Positions 46,415-55,543 of a stretch of 64,000 bases of DNA are shown here, piece by piece. Each line of letters begins with the position of its first letter. Within the stretch, counting starts at the first letter, position 1. The notes below the pieces were generated by a model. That model saw only the letters and a list, made by a program, of their open reading frames with translations, searched no databases and was not told the origin of the DNA. The position numbers were made by a program, and so were the translations under genes. This DNA comes from PLA3 sp964592235 (GTDB taxonomy: Bacteria; Planctomycetota; Phycisphaerae; UBA1845; UTPLA1): NCBI GenBank assembly GCA_964592235.1, contig CAZQCF010000010.1, positions 62,001 to 126,000 of the forward strand, written 5' to 3'.

Positions 46415-46753
46415 AACGTTGCACCGGTCCTGTACGGACGCTTCGCCGCCGCGCGCCTTGTCTTTCTCGGCGGCCGAGTCCTAATATTCGTTGATCGCGC
46501 CCTCGGTTCAATGGGCGCGACGAATATCGGGTCCCGCCTCGCACACCCCATCGCTGTTTGAACGGCACGTCTTATCGGCGTTGCGCGCTCGGTTGTAACG
46601 CCTGCGCCGATTCGGCGTACTTGTACAGTTGTAACTCCCGCTGACCGATTTAGCCGACGGCCGCAGGCGTGACCGGGTTTCACGCCTGTTGGCTCGATCT
46701 GCAGCCCTGCAGAGTGTCACATTATTGGCACACACCGGGGAGGGAAAGCGGCG
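46415..46753. other. Upstream region of the DNA-binding/receiver gene
   Basis: This 339-bp gap holds a perfect inverted repeat, CAGGCGTGA (46664-46672) and TCACGCCTG (46680-46688), with a 7-nt loop, about 65 bp before the next start. It could be an operator or a leader hairpin. GGAGGGAAAGC just before 46754 is the ribosome-binding site. No RNA gene seen. Confidence 0.45.
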
Positions 46754-47359
46754 ATGCACACGACCAATCCACCTCGCAAACAAGGCGCCGGCCGCAAGGA
46801 CGTCCTCACCACGGGCGACGTGGCCCGCATCTGCAACGTTGCTCCGCGAACCGTCTCCAAATGGTTCGATTCCGGGCAGCTCCGGGGCTATCGCATTCCG
46901 GGCAGCAAGGACCGGCGGATTCCCGTGCAGCAGCTCATCCGGTTCATGAAGCTGCACAACATTCCGCTGAATGGACTGGACGCCGGAACGACGCGGGTAC
47001 TCGTAATCGACGCCGACCGCGACTTCGCCGCCACCTTGGCCGAGGCGCTCACCCGCGGCGGCGAGTACGACGTTCGGACCGCCACGTCCGCGTTTGATGC
47101 AGGCCTCGCCACCCAGTCGCACAAACCCGATGTCTTGCTGGTCGATTCAACGTTGCCGAATCTGACCGGGCCGGAGTTCATCCGCACCCTTCGAAGCAAT
47201 TCCGATTTCGAAAGCGTGCGGATCATCGCCATGGCGCCGTCGAATGACGTGGCGCTTCATGCGACGCTTCGCGACGACGGATTCGATGCAATCCTCTCCA
47301 AACCCTTCGAGACTACCGGCGCCATTGCGGCAATTGAGGCGACGCTAAGCCCGGCCTGA
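46754..47359 (+). CDS. Excisionase/MerR-type HTH fused to a degenerate receiver domain
   Basis: The 201-residue regulator has an N-terminal helix-turn-helix of the excisionase/MerR type (residues 17-65: TTGDVARICNVAPRTVSKWFDSG, IPGSKDRRIPV) and a C-terminal CheY-like receiver (about 81-198). The receiver keeps the acidic pair (Asp86, Asp88), the phospho-acceptor Asp131 and Lys183, but the Thr/Ser switch position reads Ala161 (AMAPS). The DNA-binding part comes first, the reverse of most response regulators. No histidine kinase is nearby, so it is an orphan. A strong GGAGGG ribosome-binding site precedes it. Confidence 0.8.
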   Translation: MHTTNPPRKQGAGRKDVLTTGDVARICNVAPRTVSKWFDSGQLRGYRIPGSKDRRIPVQQLIRFMKLHNIPLNGLDAGTTRVLVIDADRDFAATLAEALTRGGEYDVRTATSAFDAGLATQSHKPDVLLVDSTLPNLTGPEFIRTLRSNSDFESVRIIAMAPSNDVALHATLRDDGFDAILSKPFETTGAIAAIEATLSPA

Positions 47360-47462
47360 TCGCAAGTGAAACGTTTTACTTCCCGACTTCCAGCCCATCC
47401 CCTGTGACTTTGTGCAGAATGTGAATTCGTGCGGGCTGCGAATCGCAGTTGTGGTGCACGAT

Positions 47463-47491
47463 TTGGCGAGCGTTTATGCCGGAATTACAAT
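47463..47491 (+). promoter_or_regulatory. Promoter of the P5C dehydrogenase gene
   Basis: TTGGCG (47463-47468, 4/6), a 17-bp spacer and TACAAT (47486-47491, 5/6) lie about 60 nt before the ATG at 47551. Confidence 0.55.
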
Positions 47492-47550
47492 CCCGCGACA
47501 TCAACGATTGCGTTTACCTGGTTGATTTGAATTAGCTCCGGAGCTTCTCG

Positions 47551-49101
47551 ATGCTGCCCACGTACTCCCCCGAGCCGTATGTGAACTTCTCCGAATCCGG
47601 CCCGCGACAGGCGATGCTGGATGCCCTCAAGCTCGTCGAATCGCAGTTGGGTCGCACGTATCCCCTTCGGATCGGCGGCAAGAAGGTCGAGACCGCCGGC
47701 ACGATTGAATCAACCAGTCCGGGCAACTTTGCTAAAGTCGTCGGGCGCGTCGGCAAGGCCGACGCCGAGGCTGCAAAGGCCGCCATCGCCGCAGCCGAGA
47801 CTGCTTTCAAAACGTGGTCGCGCACGCCGGCGGATGTTCGCGCTCGGTATCTGCTTCGTGCGGCCGCGATCATTCGCCGCAGAATCTACGAATTCTCCGC
47901 GTGGATGTGTTACGAGGAGTCCAAATCGTGGATCGAGGCCTACGCCGATACGGCCGAGTGCATTGATTTCCTCGAATTCTATGCCCGCGAGGCGATGCGC
48001 CTGGGCGGCAGCCATCCGACCACGCCCTTCGCGGGAGAAGAGAACGAAGTTCGCTACATCCCGCTGGGTGTCGGCGTCATCATCCCGCCGTGGAACTTCC
48101 CCCTGGCGATCATGGCGGGTATGACCAGCGCCGCGATCGTCGCTGGCAATACGGTCGTCTTAAAGCCGGCCAGCACCGCGCCGGTCATCGCCGCGAAGTT
48201 CATCGAAGTGCTCGAAGAAGTCATGCTGCCGCCCGGCGTGGTCAATTTCTGCCCCGGTCCCGGCGGCGCGGTCGGCGATGTGCTGGTCGATCATCCGCGC
48301 ACACGCTTCATCGCCTTCACCGGATCGCGCGACGTGGGACTGCGCATTTTCGAACGCGCGTCGAAGGTCCAGCCTGGCCAGATCTGGCTCAAGCGCACAA
48401 TGCTGGAGATGGGCGGCAAGGATGGAATCATCGTTACCGAGTCAGCCGATCTCGACGCGGCAGCCGCTGGCGTCGTCGCAGCGGCGTTCGGATTCCAGGG
48501 GCAGAAGTGTTCGGCGTGCAGCCGGCTGATCGTGGATGAGAAAGTGCACGATGCGCTGGTCCAGAAAGTCGTCGCCGGAGCCAAGAAGCTGACAGTCGGA
48601 AACACGACGACGCCGGAAAACTTCTTCATGGGCGCGGTCATCGACAAGCCGGCCTATGACAAGATTCACGAGTACATCGGCATCGGCAGGAAAGAGGGTA
48701 CGCTGGCGCTGGGCGATGCGAGCGTGCCGGCGGGCGGGCACTACATCGCGCCGCACATCTTCACCGGCATCGCCCCGACGGCGCGCCTGGCGCAGGAGGA
48801 AATCTTCGGCCCCGTGCTGGCGGTCATCAAGGGCCGGGGATTCGACGAATTGCTGAATATCGCCAACAACACCGAGTACGGCCTGACCGGCGCGATCTAC
48901 TCGAACGACCGGGCGGAACTGGAGCGGGCGCGGCACGAGTTCCATGTCGGCAACCTCTATCTCAATCGCAAATGCACCGGGGCCATCGTGGATGTGCAGC
49001 CCTTCGGCGGGTTCAACATGTCCGGCACGAACTCCAAGGCCGGCGGACGGGATTACCTGCAACTGTTCATGCAGGCGAAGAGCATTACCGAGAAACTGTA
49101 A
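47551..49101 (+). CDS. pruA: L-glutamate gamma-semialdehyde (P5C) dehydrogenase
   Basis: It oxidises glutamate semialdehyde to glutamate with NAD, the second step of proline breakdown. The 516-residue protein has the PruA/RocA N-terminus (YSPEPYVNFSE), the cofactor motif IIPPWNFPLAI, VLKPAS, FTGSRDVGLRIFE, the general-base Glu286 in LEMGGKDG and the catalytic Cys320 in GQKCSACSR. The C-terminus GGFNMSGTNSKAGGRDYL is typical of this subfamily. GGAG lies 7 nt before the ATG. A separate proline dehydrogenase is not in the window. Confidence 0.93.
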   Translation: MLPTYSPEPYVNFSESGPRQAMLDALKLVESQLGRTYPLRIGGKKVETAGTIESTSPGNFAKVVGRVGKADAEAAKAAIAAAETAFKTWSRTPADVRARYLLRAAAIIRRRIYEFSAWMCYEESKSWIEAYADTAECIDFLEFYAREAMRLGGSHPTTPFAGEENEVRYIPLGVGVIIPPWNFPLAIMAGMTSAAIVAGNTVVLKPASTAPVIAAKFIEVLEEVMLPPGVVNFCPGPGGAVGDVLVDHPRTRFIAFTGSRDVGLRIFERASKVQPGQIWLKRTMLEMGGKDGIIVTESADLDAAAAGVVAAAFGFQGQKCSACSRLIVDEKVHDALVQKVVAGAKKLTVGNTTTPENFFMGAVIDKPAYDKIHEYIGIGRKEGTLALGDASVPAGGHYIAPHIFTGIAPTARLAQEEIFGPVLAVIKGRGFDELLNIANNTEYGLTGAIYSNDRAELERARHEFHVGNLYLNRKCTGAIVDVQPFGGFNMSGTNSKAGGRDYLQLFMQAKSITEKL

Positions 49102-49247
49102 TCGGACCCGCCCAACCAGGTCATTTGAAGCCGGCCCCCAGAGCGGACCACCCCGAAACACCGAAAGGGCCGCCGGATCGTTTCGTCCCGATCGCGTCTA
49201 ATTTCCGCCTGGGTACCCCGAATTGCTGGCAATCGCCCCCTCTGCGC

Positions 49248-49256
49248 TGGTACAAT
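49248..49256 (+). promoter_or_regulatory. Extended -10 element before the beta-helix protein gene
   Basis: TGGTACAAT is a TGn-extended -10 box (TACAAT, 5/6) about 52 nt before the GTG at 49308. The best -35 candidate (TGGCAA at 49227-49232, 18-bp spacer) is weak. Confidence 0.45.
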
Positions 49257-49307
49257 CCCCGTGCTTGTCTGAATTTGGCCCAACCTGACTACCACGGAGA
49301 TGACATC

Positions 49308-51287
49308 GTGTACCCATTCCCCGCGCGTTCGTTGCGAGCGACTTCTCGATTTCTGGCGGTTTGCATTGGCCTGGCGCTGGTCGCGCCGCACCGTGCCCAA
49401 GCGGCTGCCTTGTCATGGAACAACGCCGCGGGAGGGCCGGCCTCCACGTCGACAAACTGGACGCCCAACGCGGTGCCCGGCGGCGCGGACGATCTGACCT
49501 TCAATCTTGGCGGGAGCTACACCGTCTCCTGGAACGCATCGGTCACCAGCAGCCGGACTCACACCTATCGCAGCGGAACGGTCACGAATACGACCTCCAG
49601 CCCGCATACCGTCAACACCGGGCTCACCATCGGCGACCTGTCCGGCGATGTCGCGACGATGACCTTTACGACGGGCACCCTCACGTCCAACGCCAACGTG
49701 GTCGTCGGCGATGCGGGCGGAAGCACCGGCACGCTGAATGTCAATGACGACGACGCCGATTTGTTTGTCGGCTCCGGCGCGGACCTGATCGTCGGAAACT
49801 CCGGCGATGCCGCGATGAACATCACCGGCTCCGGGCGCGTCGTCGTCGCCGATCAGTTCATTGCCGGCTCGAATTCCACGTCGTCTCCCGTGATCACCAT
49901 CTCCGGCTTTACGGTCGCCCCGCTCGGCGCCTCGTCACTGGAGGTCTTGGGCACGTCGCAATCGCGAATCGGCGCCGGCGGTGACGCGGACATGACAATC
50001 AGCACCGGCGCGGCGGCCTCGTTCGCGGGCGACCTCGTTGTTGCGAACGGGTCGGCCTCCACCAGCAGCATCACCGTCGAAACCATCGGACTGCTTAACG
50101 CTCGATTGAACGTCGACGGAGACCTGCTCATCGGGCGTAACACATCGGCTGCCATCGCGGCCGGCACGGGGACGCTGGAAGTCAACACCGGAGGCACGGC
50201 CACCGTCGACGGCGATACGCTCCTCGGTGATCCGGACGGCGGCACGGGGACAATTGTCATGGGTGGGGGAACCTTCATGGGGGGACTTCCGATTCAGATG
50301 CTGACCGGATCCGCCATCGTCGGTACGGGCACGGTCAATGCCGATGTCATAGTCGGCACCGGAAGTATTGTGGCTACGACCGCGACCGGACTGACCTTTG
50401 GGGGGATCATCAGCCATACGGGCGCCGGCATCTCCGGGACGAAGATTCATTTCGCGTCCGGCGGCGGATACAGCGGCTCCGGCAACTGCCAGGTCGATAT
50501 CACCGGCGATATCGGCGCGACGATTACCGCGACGGGCACCTTGAGCATCGGTGACAACACCACAGCGGGATTCAACTACAACGGCACGTTGGCCGTGGGC
50601 GCGCAAGATGTCACACTCGTCGATTCGAACGGCGCGGTGCTCGCCGGTCTCGCGACGATGGCGCCCGCCGGTGACCTGACCTGCGCGAACGGCATCAGCC
50701 TGTCGCTGGGCGGTCGCATTCAGGGCGAGGGCACGCTGCATGGGACCGTCACGGCCTCCGGGACGCTCGATCCGCAGCGCAGCCCAACTCCCGGCGGCAT
50801 CATGGCGCTTGACGGGAACCTGCTGATGAACCCCAGCGCGACGTATGACATGCAGATCGGCGGCACGCCGGCGTCGGCGATGCACGATCGACTGAATGTC
50901 TCCGGCACCGCGACGTTCGATGGCAACCTAAAGGTCTCGATTCCCAACGGCTATGTGCCCAAGGTCGGCGAACAGTTCATTGCCATCAACGCGACCCTGG
51001 GGCGCGTTGACGAATTCGCGTCGATCACGCCTCCGAGTCCGTCGCCCTGCAACCAGGTGACATTTGTCGTGGTCTACTCTTCCACGGCGGCGATTGTTCT
51101 GATTCGCCCGCCGCTGGGCTGCACGGCCCTGGGCGATCTGAACTCCGACGGCGGATGCAACGGTCCGGATATTCAGCCGTTCATCAATGCGATTCTCATC
51201 GGCCCCTACAACGCCTGCGCCGATCTGAACGGCGATTGCGCGAACACAGTGGACGACATTCCGATCTTCGTGAATTGCCTGCTATAA
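49308..51287 (+). CDS. Secreted beta-helix (autotransporter-like) protein with dockerin-like tail
   Basis: The 659-residue protein has a signal peptide (about 1-27, RAQAAA), then SWNNAAGGPASTSTNWTPN and repeated glycine/threonine/valine-rich strands (LTIGDLSGD, NVVVGDAGGSTGTLNV, DLIVGNSG, DLLIGRN) that look like the right-handed beta-helix of autotransporter passenger-type repeats. No C-terminal beta-barrel follows; the end is a dockerin-like pair (GDLNSDGGCNGPD, CADLNGDCANTVDD). GTG start at 49308 with GGAG 8 nt upstream. An extracellular surface role is likely. Confidence 0.82.
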   Translation: MYPFPARSLRATSRFLAVCIGLALVAPHRAQAAALSWNNAAGGPASTSTNWTPNAVPGGADDLTFNLGGSYTVSWNASVTSSRTHTYRSGTVTNTTSSPHTVNTGLTIGDLSGDVATMTFTTGTLTSNANVVVGDAGGSTGTLNVNDDDADLFVGSGADLIVGNSGDAAMNITGSGRVVVADQFIAGSNSTSSPVITISGFTVAPLGASSLEVLGTSQSRIGAGGDADMTISTGAAASFAGDLVVANGSASTSSITVETIGLLNARLNVDGDLLIGRNTSAAIAAGTGTLEVNTGGTATVDGDTLLGDPDGGTGTIVMGGGTFMGGLPIQMLTGSAIVGTGTVNADVIVGTGSIVATTATGLTFGGIISHTGAGISGTKIHFASGGGYSGSGNCQVDITGDIGATITATGTLSIGDNTTAGFNYNGTLAVGAQDVTLVDSNGAVLAGLATMAPAGDLTCANGISLSLGGRIQGEGTLHGTVTASGTLDPQRSPTPGGIMALDGNLLMNPSATYDMQIGGTPASAMHDRLNVSGTATFDGNLKVSIPNGYVPKVGEQFIAINATLGRVDEFASITPPSPSPCNQVTFVVVYSSTAAIVLIRPPLGCTALGDLNSDGGCNGPDIQPFINAILIGPYNACADLNGDCANTVDDIPIFVNCLL

Positions 51288-51344
51288 TGGGAGGAGCATA
51301 GCGCGGCCCGGTGCGGCAACCCGGCCACGCCGGAGTTGGCAATC

Positions 51345-51956
51345 ATGGCGACGCAACCCATCGACCTCGACCTGGAATGCACGGGGCAGCCGCAGTTCAG
51401 CGGCTTGCGGCTGAACGTGGACGAATTTCTTGAACTCCCCGATGATGGCTGCAAGTACGAACTGCTGGACGGAGTCGCTGTCATGTCGCCTCGCCCCACG
51501 CCATCGCATCAGGAAGCTGCCGGTGAAGTTTATTCCCAGCTTCGGGATTTCGCCCAGCGAACGCGGTCCGGCAAAGCATTCATGGAAGTCGATGTCCACC
51601 TGGGCGCCAAGCCCGGCGGCGGGGAACTCGTGTACGCCCCCGATATCGTCTTCATCCGCGCTGATCGAGTGAAGGCCATGCGAGATCTGATCACCGGCGC
51701 GCCCGATCTGGTGGTCGAAGTCGTCTCGCGCGGCTCCCGGCGAATGGACACCATCACCAAGCGTGACGACTACGAGCACTTCGGCGTCGGCGAATACTGG
51801 ATCGTCGATCCGGCGAGGGAGTCGATCACGTTCCTGCGACTCATTGACGGCAAACTCGTCGAAGTCGCGCCAGAGGGCGACCGCTTTTCCAGCACGGCCA
51901 TCCCCGGCTTCACGCTGAACGTCGCCCCGGTGCGCGAGACGTTTAAGCCGTGGTAG
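51345..51956 (+). CDS. Uma2-family (DUF820) PD-(D/E)XK nuclease-like protein
   Basis: The 203-residue protein matches the Uma2/DUF820 fold: LNVDEFLELPDDGCKYELLDG (with the conserved Glu), SHQEAAGEV, YAPDIVFI (Asp) and PDLVVEVVSRGSRRMDTITKRDDY, where E-x-V/K-type residues form the nuclease-like site. The family is abundant in cyanobacteria and planctomycetes; cellular function is unsettled. ATG 51345 follows a GGAGGAG-containing leader. A TATAAT (51283-51288) overlaps the stop of the gene before and may be its -10 box. No toxin-antitoxin partner is seen. Confidence 0.85.
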   Translation: MATQPIDLDLECTGQPQFSGLRLNVDEFLELPDDGCKYELLDGVAVMSPRPTPSHQEAAGEVYSQLRDFAQRTRSGKAFMEVDVHLGAKPGGGELVYAPDIVFIRADRVKAMRDLITGAPDLVVEVVSRGSRRMDTITKRDDYEHFGVGEYWIVDPARESITFLRLIDGKLVEVAPEGDRFSSTAIPGFTLNVAPVRETFKPW

Positions 51957-52051
51957 GCGCGGCGGTCAAGCACCGGTTCGAGGGTTGAAAACTGCCTGCG
52001 CCCGTCAGCGGTTCCCATATCTACAAAAGTGTTTCGCTCGCCGAGGCTTTG

Positions 52052-52081
52052 CCCGGCGCTCCCTTACGGTCGCGGCTCGGA
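52052..52081. repeat. Dispersed 30-bp repeat, copy 2
   Basis: This is the same 30-bp sequence as 7388-7417, with one difference (T at the 13th base). It lies between the Uma2 gene and the convergent DUF1460 gene. Confidence 0.7.
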
Positions 52082-52104
52082 TCATCAACGGCCTTTCAGC
52101 CGTT

Positions 52105-53064
52105 TCAATTCAGACCTGACCGAACGCGTAACACTTCGATCCCTGCGATGTTTGGATGCCGCGCGAGGTAGTCCATCAGCGGCAATTCCTGCACGGCCGG
52201 CTCGCCGGAGTGCAGCAGCATCACTGTGCCGGCGGCATCGTGCGTGATGAGGCCCATGTGGCCGACGAAGGGGGATTTTTCGTTCTTGACCAACTCGATT
52301 ACGTCGGCCTCCTCCAACCGATTCAGGATCAACTCGATGCTAACGCGTGGCGTGAATACAACCATGAAATACTGGACGGCCCAGTCAGGCGCATCAGGCG
52401 TGCCGGCGGGCCGCGACGACGGCAACACGGCGAACTGATCCAGATTGTCTCGCCAAGTGGGCACACTGCGCGCGGTCGCCTCGTCAAATGTCAGGCCAAA
52501 CTTCGCATAGAACGCCAACCGATTGATCCGAAGCCTGTATGACCCTGAATCCTTCTTTCCGGTGAGGTGCTCGGGTCGAAATAACCACGAGTTATTCACG
52601 TTCCAATCCGCCTCGGTGAAGTGATTGCGCGTGAGCATCCCGATCTTTCCATCGCGATAGCGAATTCGCCGCAGCGTGTCGAGGAACTCGGCCTTGTCGC
52701 GCGACAGCGCCATGGCCCACGTCTGCTCGACAAACGTCACACAATCGCTCGCTGTCAGGCAATACAGCGGATCGGGGTCATACGGCTCGATGCCGCCCTC
52801 GCCCAGCGGACCGAGCTTGTAAGGCTGACCGATCGTGCGGCGGCCGATCTCGACCACTCGCTTTCGCACATCCGGCTCGCGCGCTTGCAAATCGCGCAGG
52901 TACGCATCGAGATCGGCGTCGGAAAATTGATAGAGCGGCTTATCGCCGTAGACAGGCGGCGCGCCGGCATCGGGCTTTTGACACGCGCCGTGAAAAACAG
53001 ACGTCAGTAGAATCGCAAGCGCGATCCTTTGACCGCACAATTTCGAAAAAATGCGAAGGTCCAT
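52105..53064 (-). CDS. DUF1460 lipoprotein, NlpC/P60-like amidase
   Basis: The 319-residue protein has a signal peptide ending HGAC, suggesting lipidation. The DUF1460 (N-acetylmuramoyl-L-alanine amidase-like) domain follows: RTIGQPYKLGPLGEGG, the SDCVTFVEQTWA segment with the candidate catalytic Cys, and FVGHMGLITHD with the catalytic His. Family members with known structure act on peptidoglycan peptides. Location is probably periplasmic. ATG 53064 starts the signal peptide and is preferred over an in-frame start at 53097. Confidence 0.83.
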   Translation of the reverse strand: MDLRIFSKLCGQRIALAILLTSVFHGACQKPDAGAPPVYGDKPLYQFSDADLDAYLRDLQAREPDVRKRVVEIGRRTIGQPYKLGPLGEGGIEPYDPDPLYCLTASDCVTFVEQTWAMALSRDKAEFLDTLRRIRYRDGKIGMLTRNHFTEADWNVNNSWLFRPEHLTGKKDSGSYRLRINRLAFYAKFGLTFDEATARSVPTWRDNLDQFAVLPSSRPAGTPDAPDWAVQYFMVVFTPRVSIELILNRLEEADVIELVKNEKSPFVGHMGLITHDAAGTVMLLHSGEPAVQELPLMDYLARHPNIAGIEVLRVRSGLN

Positions 53065-53268
53065 CGCGACTCGATTCCACAGCGCGGCGACGCGCAACTT
53101 ATTTCACTCCAATGACTTACGGCCGATCCGCCGATAACGCCACCCGCCCGCCCTCTCGGTTATTTCCCAGCATAACTTAACTTGCCTGCTTTTCCAGCCG
53201 ACCAGCACGACAACAGGCCCCGGTACTGGACCAGGGGCCGACGCAAGACTCTTGTGAGGACAGGACAC

Positions 53269-53673
53269 ATGACTTTTACGAAGAGCAACAAGTCGGCCTT
53301 TAAGGCCCAGATCGTCCGAAAGCAGAAGGCGTTCAACCGACTGGTCAAGCGGTTCAAGGCCTGCACGAACCCGACCGAGCGACGGTTCATCAAGAACGAA
53401 GCCGCTCGAATCTGCAAGTGGCTGGTCAAGTATGCCCGGCAGTGGAAGAAGTTCGGTTTCGGCGGGAACAAGTGGATCTGCAACAACTTCAAGATGGGCC
53501 GCTTCACGAGCGTCAAGACCTCGACGCGCCGCGTCCGGAAGAGCTACGCTCGCAAGAGCTATGCCCGCAAGTCGCGCCGCACCGTCTCGAAGCGCAGCCG
53601 CGTCAGCAAGAGCTGGGCGAAGCGCCGGACGACTCGCACGCGCAACACGCGCCGCTCGCGCGTGGCGTGGTAA
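53269..53673 (+). CDS. Very basic, histone-like protein of unknown family
   Basis: The 134-residue protein contains 45 Lys/Arg (34%) and only two acidic residues, both Glu. Residues 1-75 are mixed basic and aromatic (KSAFKAQIVRKQKAFNRLVKRF, CKWLVKYARQWKKFGFG) and may fold as short helices. Residues 78-134 are almost entirely Ser/Thr/Arg/Lys with a repeated RKSYA unit and RS/SR-type pairs. GAGGACAGGAC precedes the ATG at 53269, and a small hairpin (53216-53239) lies in the leader. DNA or RNA binding, such as nucleoid packing, is inferred. Not a recognised ribosomal protein or HU. Confidence 0.72.
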   Translation: MTFTKSNKSAFKAQIVRKQKAFNRLVKRFKACTNPTERRFIKNEAARICKWLVKYARQWKKFGFGGNKWICNNFKMGRFTSVKTSTRRVRKSYARKSYARKSRRTVSKRSRVSKSWAKRRTTRTRNTRRSRVAW

Positions 53674-53793
53674 CTCGCAATCAACGCTCGCCATCGTTCG
53701 GCTGCCTCCGCGGCGACCGGCGATGATGAGCACAGGCTGATTCGCACCGGGCCTCGGCGAACTCCCGCTCGAGGCTCGGTGTGTTTTTACGCG

Positions 53794-54858
53794 CTACACG
53801 TTGAACCGAAAATTGATGATGTCGCCATCGAGCACAACATAATGCTTCGGCTCAAGCCGCACCTTGTTGGCGGCTTTGACGCCCTTCATGTCCTTGTTCG
53901 CCTCGAAGTCCGCATAGGCGACCGTCTCGGCGCGGATGAAGCCGCGCTGAATATCGCTATGGATCTTCCCCGCTGCGTCGACGGCCGTCGTGCCCTTCGT
54001 GATGGTCCAGGCGCGGACTTCGTCCTCGCCACAGGTCAGGAAGGAGATCAGCCCGACGGCGTCGTAACAGACGCGGATCAGCCTTGCCTGCGCCGGCTCG
54101 CTGATGCCCAGATCGGCGAGGAACGCGGCGCGATCGGCCGGCTCGAGTTGCGAGACTTCCATTTCAATTTCGGCCGCCAGTGCGACGGTCGCGCGGGCGT
54201 GCGGGTGCTCAAAGGGCGGCGGCTTGCCGACATCGGCCTCGCCGACGTTGACGACGACGATGACCGGTTTGAGCGTAAGAAAGCCGAAGCTGGCGGCGAT
54301 GCCGCGCTCTTCGTCGTTGTGGATGGCGCTCGAGACGGGCGCCTCGCTCTCCAGCGCCTCGCGCACGCGCTTCATCATGGCCAGCTCGCGCAGCTCGGCG
54401 TCGCGCATCTTGGTCGGTTTCTGCACGCTCTTTTCAAGCTTTTCAATCCGATTCATCACCTGTTCGAGGTCGGCGAAAATCAGCTCCGCGTGCAATTCGT
54501 CCACGTCAGCGCGCGGATCGACCCGGCCGCGATAAGGCGCGACGTTCGGCGACTCGTAGCCGCGCACGACCGCCACGATGCCGTCGCACTTGCGAACGCT
54601 CTGCATGGCTTTGCGAAACTCCGCGACGCCGCCGGCATCGGCGAGACTGAACCCGGGTATGTCCAGGAACTCCAGGTGCGCCGGCGTGTATTTCTTGGGC
54701 TTGTAAACCTCGGCCAGGTAGTCCAGCCGCTTGTCGGGAACGAGCACGGATGCCAGGCGCTCGGCCGGCGCGTGGCCGGTGTCATAGGGCTGGCCCGTGA
54801 TCGCGGAGAAAAGCGTTGACTTTCCCGATTGCATCGGGCCGATGAGGGCAAACTTCAT
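53794..54858 (-). CDS. YchF-type P-loop NTPase with divergent G1 motif
   Basis: The 354-residue protein has the YchF/Ola1 layout: P-loop GPMQSGKST (residues 7-15, where classic YchF has a PNVGKST-type loop), G3 DIPGF, a coiled-coil insertion (about 110-190) and NVGE in place of NKxD, the feature that makes YchF prefer ATP. The C-terminal TGS-like domain includes RAWTITKGTTAVDAAGKIHSD, FIRAETVAYADF and DGDIINFRFNV. YchF proteins bind ribosomes and affect stress responses. The altered G1 and G3 motifs suggest a paralogue rather than the housekeeping copy. 26 bp separate it from the small membrane protein gene upstream. Confidence 0.85.
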   Translation of the reverse strand: MKFALIGPMQSGKSTLFSAITGQPYDTGHAPAERLASVLVPDKRLDYLAEVYKPKKYTPAHLEFLDIPGFSLADAGGVAEFRKAMQSVRKCDGIVAVVRGYESPNVAPYRGRVDPRADVDELHAELIFADLEQVMNRIEKLEKSVQKPTKMRDAELRELAMMKRVREALESEAPVSSAIHNDEERGIAASFGFLTLKPVIVVVNVGEADVGKPPPFEHPHARATVALAAEIEMEVSQLEPADRAAFLADLGISEPAQARLIRVCYDAVGLISFLTCGEDEVRAWTITKGTTAVDAAGKIHSDIQRGFIRAETVAYADFEANKDMKGVKAANKVRLEPKHYVVLDGDIINFRFNV

Positions 54859-54884
54859 AGTGGGTACTCGGGGTCAGAAACTCG

Positions 54885-55406
54885 TCAGGGCGTATCGTCG
54901 CGCTCCGCGGACTTGATGATTTCACCGAGGGAGGCATCCGCCATCCAGAAAACCTTTACTTGTTGTCCGTCATACATCAGCACGTTTCGGCAGGCCCGCG
55001 GGATCGACGCATGGGGCACGTTGCAGACCGCCATGGGAAGCAACTCGCCGGCGACCGGCGTGGTGTGCCAGTTGCGCACGATCAAGTTGTAATGGTGCGC
55101 CGAAATCATCTCTCCACCGGGAGGCGCGATCCGGTTCCACTCTTCTTCCAGCACCTCCCGGGGTTGCCTGGCCAGATCTCGGCGCATCGCTTCGCGGAAA
55201 TAGCCCCGCAGCGACTGCTCGCACGCGTGCCGGTGCTGCTGCCCGCGCTGCCAAAGGATGATCAGCACGATGCAGGCCATGCCCAAGGCCAGCCAGGCGG
55301 TGCGACGCCAGAAAACCAGCTTGCGCCGCAGGCTCCTCGCCTGCGACACCAGGTCCATCGAATCGCTTTTGTAGCCGCCGACGTTCGCGGGGCCGGACTC
55401 GCTCAT
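54885..55406 (-). CDS. Hypothetical single-TM protein
   Basis: The 173-residue protein has a short soluble N-terminus, one TM segment (about residues 39-57: WLALGMACIVLIILW) and a soluble C-terminal domain that includes GGEMISAHHYNLIVRN and MAVCNVPHASIPRACRNVLMYDGQQVKVFWM. ATG 55406 (MSESGPANVGG) is chosen because the sequence further upstream is arginine-rich shadow. No family recognised. It precedes the YchF-type gene by 26 bp and is divergent from selB. Confidence 0.6.
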   Translation of the reverse strand: MSESGPANVGGYKSDSMDLVSQARSLRRKLVFWRRTAWLALGMACIVLIILWQRGQQHRHACEQSLRGYFREAMRRDLARQPREVLEEEWNRIAPPGGEMISAHHYNLIVRNWHTTPVAGELLPMAVCNVPHASIPRACRNVLMYDGQQVKVFWMADASLGEIIKSAERDDTP

Positions 55407-55543
55407 GCGCGTGCTCACTCGGCGACATCGAAAAAGGCAGGTTCGCCGCAAATCCGAACGTCGCCGGGAGCAGTCTAACGCCCGCACCGCTCCCCGCATA
55501 CCTCCCGACGCCACACCCGAATTCCTTCGACTCCGGCTACGAT

